From assembly GCA_958450325.1 (NCBI GenBank), contig OY288249.1, positions 59,088,166 to 59,152,165 of the forward strand: DNA of 64,000 bases. The letters run 5' to 3'. The translations under genes and the position numbers were made by a program. The stretch is from Agrostemma githago. Taxonomy: Eukaryota > Streptophyta > Magnoliopsida > Caryophyllales > Caryophyllaceae. The notes beneath the pieces were generated by a model, which saw nothing but the letters and a program-made list of their open reading frames with translations, was not told where the DNA came from and did no database searches. Positions 57,600 through 64,000 of the stretch are shown here, piece after piece (within the stretch, counting starts at the first letter, position 1; each line of letters begins with the position of its first letter).

Positions 57600-59063
57600 C
57601 AACATGGATTCTCACAATGATTGGTAGCCTCTTTTGGGAGGTTTCCTATTGCCACTTGTCCGGTTCTCCCTTGCCCAAACACATTTCTCACCCTTGGAGC
57701 AAAATTTGTATTTTGTGATGAAAATATCAGTTAACAGGTTAAAGAATATTCACTTGGCTAGATAAAAAGAAATAATTTGTTACTTCTTAAGTTGTCTCAT
57801 CCAACATCCCTATTCTACTAAAAGGATAGGAAGATTTACCAATATGATGACATGTCAACACATGAGAGAAAATTTTCCCGCCTAAAACCATATTACTCTT
57901 ATACATTATTTTATTATTATGACAGTAGAATAGTTTGCCCTCCGTATCCCAATAGAATAATTTGTGCTTATGACAATTAATGGCAATGATGTAAAAACAG
58001 ACGATTTTTTTCAATAAATATCATCGAAGTAAAGTGTAGACGTAAACCAATAAAAAATATTTGATAATGAGAAAAACTATACGGAAAAATCAATACACAA
58101 CAATAAAATTTCAAAAATTTCAATATAAACATAAAATAAATTTTTTATCTAATAATATTTGAAATATTATGTTATTGTCTAATTTGTTAACAAAATTTAT
58201 AATGATCCGAATATATAGACGAATGTATTTTGATTCGTGACTATTGATTTTTAAATTTTTTTTTTTAAAAAAACAAATTTTTAATCAAATAATCAGGTAA
58301 AATTATCAAAATATTATTATTAGGTTTGTAAAAAAAATATATGTTCATTAAAATATTAGAATATACATTAAATAAGATTGTTTGATTACTTTGATCATCA
58401 TTGATTTTTTTTTTCTCAAATCAAAATGAAAATAAGATTAAAACTGTTAGAAAAACTAATAGGTTACCAACTTACCAAGTACAATATTTATTTATAAATA
58501 ATCACTAAATATAAAATGCTAAATACACCGTGCATTATTACGCGGGATCTATATTAATTGTTATATTATTTGACTCATCATCGATTTGTAACAGATATAT
58601 GCATCTTTGCTTCAATTTTATAGAAGTAGCCTTCTTCAGTTCTTTGGATAGATAAATAAGAGAAAATTGGAAGGGATGCATCTAGAAAAGGAATGTGTCT
58701 TTTGTACAAAGAAGTTGGAGCGAATTGAATTCACCAACAAATGCATCAAAATAAAAAAATAGATTTTCTTATGTTTGAGTCATTTTCGGTGTCAAAGAGG
58801 GGTTAGAGAAACTTCAATGATTTTGCTAAGAGACTTATTGTTTGCAAATATCAAAAGTTTCAAAAGTAGTTAAACCATTGTTTCACATCATACTATGAGG
58901 CTACTAGATTCTAACTTCTAAGAAAAATCGGAGTATGTATTAGCTCAATCTAAGCTAGTAGCTCTGTGGGGCTACTTGCTTAAGAAGACCCGCAATATTT
59001 TTTGACCAATGATAATTCTAGTTCTGTAGCATTTAATGAACCAATGTTAATTATATAATTAAA
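57600..59063. other. Intergenic, AT-rich
   Basis: I see no gene or complete element. A partial Stowaway-like end (tccgtatcccaatagaat) is at about 57942. Confidence 0.6.
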
Positions 59064-59474
59064 TTGAAAATCGGTTTTTTCTAACGTGCGCCGGTGAGCA
59101 TACATTAATAAGCTAATTACAGTAAGTTTAACAAAGATATTACTTTCTCCGTACCGGTGAATTGTTGTCCTTTGATATTGGCACAAAAACTAAGGAAAGA
59201 GGAGGGAGTCAAGCATAACATAACAAGTGGATATAATTGGGTGTGAAAGATGAAATTGTTTATCAAATGCAATCCTAAAATAGAAAAGACAATAATTAAC
59301 TGAGACGCCCGAAAATAGAAAAGAACAACAATTGATTGGGAGGGAGGGAATAACTAAGTATGGAAAATATGACTTAATAATTCAATTTCTCATGATAATA
59401 TCACGGTTAAACTTGCTTTAATTAACTTATTAACGTGTGCCCGCTGGGTACACGTTAAAAAAACCGATCTAAAA
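59064..59474. mobile_element. Terminal-inverted-repeat element containing a Stowaway
   Basis: atcggttttttctaacgtg (about 59070) pairs with the inverted atcggtttttttaacgtg (right end about 59470) and the match continues for about 65 bp (attaataagctaatta and partner). The family is not clear and no target duplication is evident. A Stowaway MITE occupies the centre. Confidence 0.5.
59143..59350. mobile_element. Stowaway MITE nested in the TIR element
   Basis: CTTTCTCCGTACCGGTGAAT and the inverted ...CTCCCTCCCAATCAATTGT with TA on both sides. Confidence 0.6.
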
Positions 59475-59567
59475 TGTTTGGGGTGCAAACAACCAAAGTA
59501 CTTCTGTTAGGGGTAGTCGGTTGATCTTTCCTTGTCCTGCTTGAGGTCAACTTCGTCTTGTCACTGT

Positions 59568-60434
59568 CAGAGGCGAATCCAGAAATTTTGGGATGGGGTG
59601 ATATAATTTACTCATACAACATAGAAATTATCAGGAACTCAGTCGTATAATTAAAAAAAAAGTTACACTAAGGGCGAGGGTAATAAAACACAATGAGTTC
59701 TCTAGCGTTATAAAATATCTAATACAGAGTATATCTTTAGTTATATTCTATCTCAATAAGTTTGCTTTATCACCTCAGTGCAGTTCAATTTAGTTCAGAA
59801 CAATTCAGTTCAAATTAATTTAGTTCAAATCGGTTTAGTTTGGTTCAAATGGTACAATTTAATTAGTTCAGTTTAGTTCAAATCAGTTAAATTCAGTTGC
59901 ACTGAATTGAGACCAAATCCTATCATAACTAAGAGTTAAAACTATAGACAAATACAAAACCCCACGTCCCCACAATTCTCAATTTTCTTTCTCAAATTCA
60001 CATCCACAATTCACAATTTCTCAATTTCAATAACCAAGCTAAAATAACCCAAAGTTCAACTAAACCTTAAAATTCTTCAATGAATATGCAAATAATTAGG
60101 GATCTTATATTCTTATTTTTGAAATAAATAAAAAATTGATAAAATGACATACTTGGAGTTGATACGCTTCTCTATTTTATATTTTTATGTATGTATTAAA
60201 AAAACTGATTAAGATCTTGAAGAGGGTAAAGGCTAATTGGTACTTTGGTAGAAACCATGTTTGATTCTTTGAAGATAGAAATTTTGTTTTCACTTCTCAG
60301 ACTTTCCGTCCCTGCAACTTTGGTTCATGCGTTTGACATTTTATAAAAAAATTAAATTTATTTTAAAAAATACTTTCCTGAAATAATAATGGGTTTGGGG
60401 CCTCACCCCATCACCCCCTGTAAAATCGTCATTG
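59568..60434. mobile_element. Non-autonomous hAT-like insertion in the left LTR
   Basis: It starts CAGAGGCGAATCC and ends GTAAAATCGTCATTG. gtcactgt and gtcactgc flank it (7 of 8 bases), and the sister LTR has gtcactgc uninterrupted at about 61543. The interior has ttcagttcaaat-type low complexity and no gene. Confidence 0.65.
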
Positions 60435-60574
60435 GTCACTGCACAAGCAACACACAAGGATCTCAGAAGGTGTCTGGGGTTGCCTCTCCGACGTTCAAGT
60501 CAATGAATGGGACAAAGTCGATATAATCGTCTTAGTAGAAGATTTTACCTTGCTTTTTAGTGAGATAAGTTGTA

Positions 60575-60664
60575 CTCCCTCCGTTCCATTCATCTGTTTG
60601 TCTTTGATAAAAAAAATTCTCACAATGAATATAAAAGGCAAACAAATGAATGAAACGGAGGGAG
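60575..60664. mobile_element. Stowaway MITE in the left LTR
   Basis: CTCCCTCCGTTCCATTCAT pairs with the inverted CTCCCTCCGTTTCATTCAT, with TA on both sides. The sister LTR lacks it near 61680. Confidence 0.82.
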
Positions 60665-61097
60665 TATTATTTTGTGAACCTTTTGCATGTGGGATTAGTA
60701 TCTCTATTTATAGAGGCATTCTGTACAGACCGATCTAGCTGGGTCCCAATGGCCATGGTCGGCTCGTGCCATCCTGGCCATAGAGGGCGCCGGCGGCCGG
60801 GCATGCCTGCCAGCCTAAGTACCGACCCCATCATAAAATATATGGATTAAAAAATTGTGGGTCCATTTAAGTTATAAGGTTATTGCTCAACCATTGTATA
60901 AGATTGTAGCTTAAATGAGTTGTAGCTTAAAAAGATGATGTGTCAATTTCTAGCTAGAAGAAACTAGTTTACCATTGTACTTGCTCTATAGAAACGAAGG
61001 GCCTTGTTTATGTTTAGGAAACAGTGGAAATTGGCCAGCATTTATGCTCTATGCTAAGAGGTTCGGGAAAGAGTTGTCTGAAAGACATGTTGGCCCT

Positions 61098-61340
61098 CTA
61101 GGGGGACCTCACCGGTCTTCTCAACGGTCCTGCGGTGGTCGGGACTAAAGACTTGAGTAGGGCGACGAATAATTGTTGGGCGGCGGAGAGCTGCTCTGGG
61201 GTGAACAGTCCCACAGGTGCCTCAACCGGGGTCGTGGCCACCGGGGTTGAGATGTCCGACATCGCCCTCTTTCCCTTGTCACCACCCTTAGGTGGGAGGT
61301 TCGAGGACGGGGCTACTTCTTCCAGCGTGAGGCCGACCAA
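61098..61340 (-). pseudogene. gag N-terminal fragment
   Basis: The 80-codon minus-strand frame contains SDISTPVATTPVEAPVG and FTPEQLSAAQQLFVALL, in the style of the N-terminal leader of Ty3/gypsy gag. It is placed directly after a PBS on the same strand. It ends quickly, and no capsid or nucleocapsid domain follows. Confidence 0.4.
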
Positions 61341-61434
61341 GGTAGAAATTGCATTGCTTGCGGGGTGTTAGTTGCACCTTGATCAGTCATGCTAAATTTT
61401 TCGTTTGCTTGATGGTAGGGAGCTTTTGTATGTT

Positions 61435-61452
61435 TCCCCAAAGAAAGCGCCA
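61435..61452 (-). promoter_or_regulatory. Primer binding site of the decayed LTR element
   Basis: The minus strand reads TGGCGCTTTCTTTGGGGA, next to the 5' LTR. It is related to but distinct from the Tat PBS. Confidence 0.55.
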
Positions 61453-62099
61453 AATTGTTTGGGGTGTAAGCAACCAAAGGACTTTTCAGCTTGGGGTAGC
61501 CGACTGATCTTTCCTTGTCCTGCTTGAGGCCGGCTTCATCTTGTCACTGCATAAGCAGCACACAAGGGACTTGGAGGGTGTCCAAGGTTGCCTCTCCGAT
61601 GCTCAAGTCAGTGAACAGGACAAAGTCGATATAATCGTCTTAATAGAAGATTATACCTTGCTTTTAAGTGAGATAAATTATTTTATTTTATGAACCTTTT
61701 GCATGTGGGAACAATATCCCTATTTATAGAGGCATTCTGTACGGACTGGTCCAGATGGGTCCCACCAGGCCATGGCCGGCTAGGGCCACAATCAGGTCGG
61801 CTCGTTGCTGAGTGGTGATCAAGGCTCATCCTGGCCATAGAGGGCGCCGGCGGCCGGGCATGCGTGCTGGCCTAAGTACCGACCCCCATCATAAAATATT
61901 TGGGTTGAAAAAATTGTGGGTCCATTTAAGCTATAAGGTTATTGCTCAACCATTGTATAAGTTTATAGCTTAAATGAGTTGTAGCTTAAAAAGATGATGT
62001 GTCAATTTCTAGTTAGAAGGTACTAGTTTACCATTGTACTTGCTCTATAGAAACGAAGGGCCTTGTTTATGTTTAGCAAACAGTGGAAATTGGCCGACA

Positions 62100-62962
62100 T
62101 TTATTACGAATTGATAGGAGGCTCTTTTCAATTACGAAGTACTGATGCTTATTGCTTGAATCAGTTTTCAATGACCGTGGTTAATGCTTCTTGTTTTAAA
62201 AAATCGTATTGGGCTAGGTTGATTCGGCCCTATAGAATTGTTTAGTAAGGCCAGTTGGGGCTGATTCTAGACTCCTTTGTTGTTTTGAGTGGAGGCCCAA
62301 TTTAGCATTTGACATTTAACATTTATTTAACATTTAATAATAACCAATATACATTAACAAACCTAATGATTGATTAGCATTTCAGAATCGTGAGATTTGG
62401 TTGTACCAACTCACAATTCTTGAACTCTTCTTTAAAGGAAAGAAGGCGGATGAAATTGTCACTTTTTTTTTTTTTTTTTTTTTTTTGAGCGATGTCACTT
62501 CCTCTTAAGTAGCTTAATCGAATACGTTTTTAAAACCAAAGTTTTCATATAAGCACAAAGTTTAGATAGATATTCAAAATTTGAAAGGGGACATGCTCTA
62601 TTCACCTCTCTAAAGTATTACTCCGTATTAGGAACTCTGCGCTAGAGTCTACCATTGTAAAATCATATGGAATGCAGGAATGGCAAGAAGTAAAAACCGA
62701 AAAATAATATCGGCCTTGACGATTTCATCATCCTACAAACAAAGAAATTGTGGAGCTGTTTCAGTTTACATCTTTCCTTCAAAGATAACACTCGTACATC
62801 CTCAAATTAGTTGACATAAACAGTTAAGCACTACTAAATGCAAAATACAAGTCTCCATATTTCCTCTCTTTTCATTTGCGTGGCGGCATGGCACTGTGCG
62901 TCTGTGCCTTCTTATCTCGGCAACATAATCAACCACATAAAACGAAAAGCATGCATGGAAGT
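62100..62962. other. Intergenic region and 3' UTR of the GCL gene
   Basis: It has a poly-T run (about 62463-62486) and otherwise AT-rich DNA without a gene. The last 200 bases probably belong to the 3' untranslated region of the gene to the right. Confidence 0.6.
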
Positions 62963-63871
62963 CTAGAGCTCATAGCCCGGGAACCTGGATTGCTGAGGAG
63001 CAAGTAGATCAAAGAAGAGGCACGCTGTTCCTGCAAGTCCAAGGAACAGCGAGTACGCATGATTGGACCCCCCTGGTTCTGACCTTACCAGCTCGCCCCC
63101 ATTATGGTACAAGAAGCTTGCAAATGCCTTGGCTCTTTCTATGTATATCTCGTCTCCTGTCAATCTATAAAGGGATAGAAATGCATAGGCGTTCCCTGCC
63201 ACCCCATCCGCCAGTCCCACTCTCTTCACTAATCCGCTCTTCCACACCACTTCCCCTGCTTCTATCGCCCCGTCCCTGAATTCCCTTTCCTTTGGGAATA
63301 CCTGCAATAAATCAAGCACAAATCACTAGTCATTCAATAATCAGTCTACTCGACATCAAGACATAAGAGCAATACTCTCTTATACAATAGGAATAGGTAC
63401 CTGCGATGCCTTACACAAGGTAATAGCCATGGAAGTTGCCCCGTGAGACCACTGAACCAACACGTCCCTGGTGTTCCCCTCGCTTGATGGGTAGTTCCCG
63501 CTATTTGGGAATCGGTTGCTCATCATGTACTTCAGAGTGCACCTGACATCTTCAGCATCTTGTTCAGATAGAGGAAAGTGAAGCAGAACATGCAATATCC
63601 CCGCGAGGCCATGTGAAGCACCCCAGTATCTGGTTCCGTGCCACCTGTACATCAGCGGGCAGGATTGATTAACCGAAGCACCTGCCCTCCCGCCTGCTAA
63701 GATGGCTTCCACAACAGGCATAAGCAGGTCATTTGGAATCGCTGTTTCACCGAGATAGCTTCTGATGAACAAAGCGGCCCATAGGAACCCTGCTCTTCCA
63801 TATAGTAGGTCATATGACATCCCAAAACCACCTTCCTCCGCTCCAATCGGCAACGCCTTTTCTTGTGCCAC
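62963..63871 (-). CDS. GCL1: GCL1-like LanC-family protein, last two exons (partial)
   Basis: Exons 63401-63871 and 62963-63301 join in phase 0 (LCKASQ|VFPKER) and give 269 C-terminal residues up to FPGYEL stop. The 5' exons lie beyond the window; I place the acceptor at ctcag|GTGGC (63871). Repeated helical GxxG motifs of the LanC fold are clear: LLYGRAGFLWAALF, WGASHGLAGILHVLL, VQWSHGATSMAITL, VGLADGVAGNAYAFL. In zinc-binding LanC relatives these last two read WCHGAPG and GxCHGISG. Here the cysteines and the histidine are S, A and D, so the zinc site should be absent. From memory Arabidopsis GCL1 has similar replacements. LANCL proteins are linked to glutathione and dehydrated-residue repair; the role of GCL1 is unclear. 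Confidence 0.88.
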
Positions 63872-64000
63872 CTGAGCATCATTATGTGACATGTTTTCAC
63901 AGTCATTTCCACTGTCTCACAATTCTCGAAACTAAATCTATCTTTTTCCTAGTGTTCTAAGAACATTATTTACAGATGATTCAAGATAAGTGGGTGAATT

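Larger units (their letters stand above)
59475..62099 (-). mobile_element. Decayed LTR element with gag fragment, LTRs invaded by MITEs
   Basis: Both LTR copies start TGTTTGGGGTG (59475, 61456) and end ttggcc..ca (61040, 62099) in plus orientation. On the minus strand a PBS (TGGCGCTTTCTTTGGGGA) borders the right LTR, so that one is the 5' LTR. The interior (61041-61455) holds a gag-like N-terminus. Removing the two inserts and a gap of about 45 bp makes the LTRs the same length. No matching target duplication is seen, and I do not see a good polypurine tract. Confidence 0.6.

Noticed and set aside
62063..62245. 60-residue frame right of the decayed LTR element
   Set aside because: It crosses the LTR border and has no recognisable motif.

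Overview
The window is from a repeat-rich nuclear plant genome, most likely a eudicot. I cannot name the species from sequence alone. The evidence is spliced plant genes (an SnRK2 kinase and a LanC-like GCL1 relative), plant-specific repeats (Cassandra with a 5S rRNA segment, TRIMs, Stowaway MITEs), Tat-lineage and Tekay-type Ty3/gypsy elements, and a plant mobile domain (PMD)-like antisense gene. About three quarters of the window is transposable-element DNA. The host genes lie in the right-hand 16 kb.

Layout. (1) 107-9800 is a recently inserted non-autonomous Tat-type LTR retrotransposon: nearly identical 2.4-kb LTRs, target duplication GATAG, only gag remnants inside. It interrupts an older LTR element whose 3' end and LTR follow (9806-11572). 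(2) 12519-14173 is a three-layer nest: a SINE split by a non-autonomous hAT, which is itself split by a 943-bp TRIM. All three target duplications are readable. A short SINE and a Mutator-like terminal-inverted-repeat element (14485-15389) follow. (3) 15603-48079 is one large minus-strand Tat-lineage element (TSD ACTTT, about 15 kb of its own DNA). It carries decayed gag, protease, RT/RNase H, second RNase H and integrase, plus a plus-strand (antisense) intron-containing PMD-like gene with its own TATA box and poly(A) signal. Inserted in it are a solo LTR (20378-22603), a very young Tekay-type chromovirus with intact pol (29757-40733) that abuts a Cassandra TRIM (40735-41465), and a 3.45-kb hAT transposon (41930-45381). 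(4) 48492-57060 is an eight-exon, minus-strand subclass II SnRK2 gene with a 6.2-kb second intron full of MITEs. Its stop codon lies about 410 bp from the large Tat element. (5) 59064-62099 is a decayed LTR element in which one LTR carries two further insertions, and the sister LTR preserves the empty sites. (6) 62963-63871 holds the last two exons of a GCL1-like LanC-family gene that continues off the right edge.

How the pieces relate. The two complete Tat elements and the solo LTR share LTR termini. The two complete elements also share the same PBS and gag-type CCHC motif, so the gag-only element looks like a passenger of pol-coding relatives. The transposons are almost all same-strand or nested insertions into one another. 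The only clear host functions are stress/ABA-type kinase signalling (SnRK2) and a LanC-like protein. The observations I find most unusual are the antisense PMD transcription unit, a 65-nt spliceable intron that puts the Tekay gag zinc knuckle in frame with pol, and the shared single target duplication around the Tekay-Cassandra pair.
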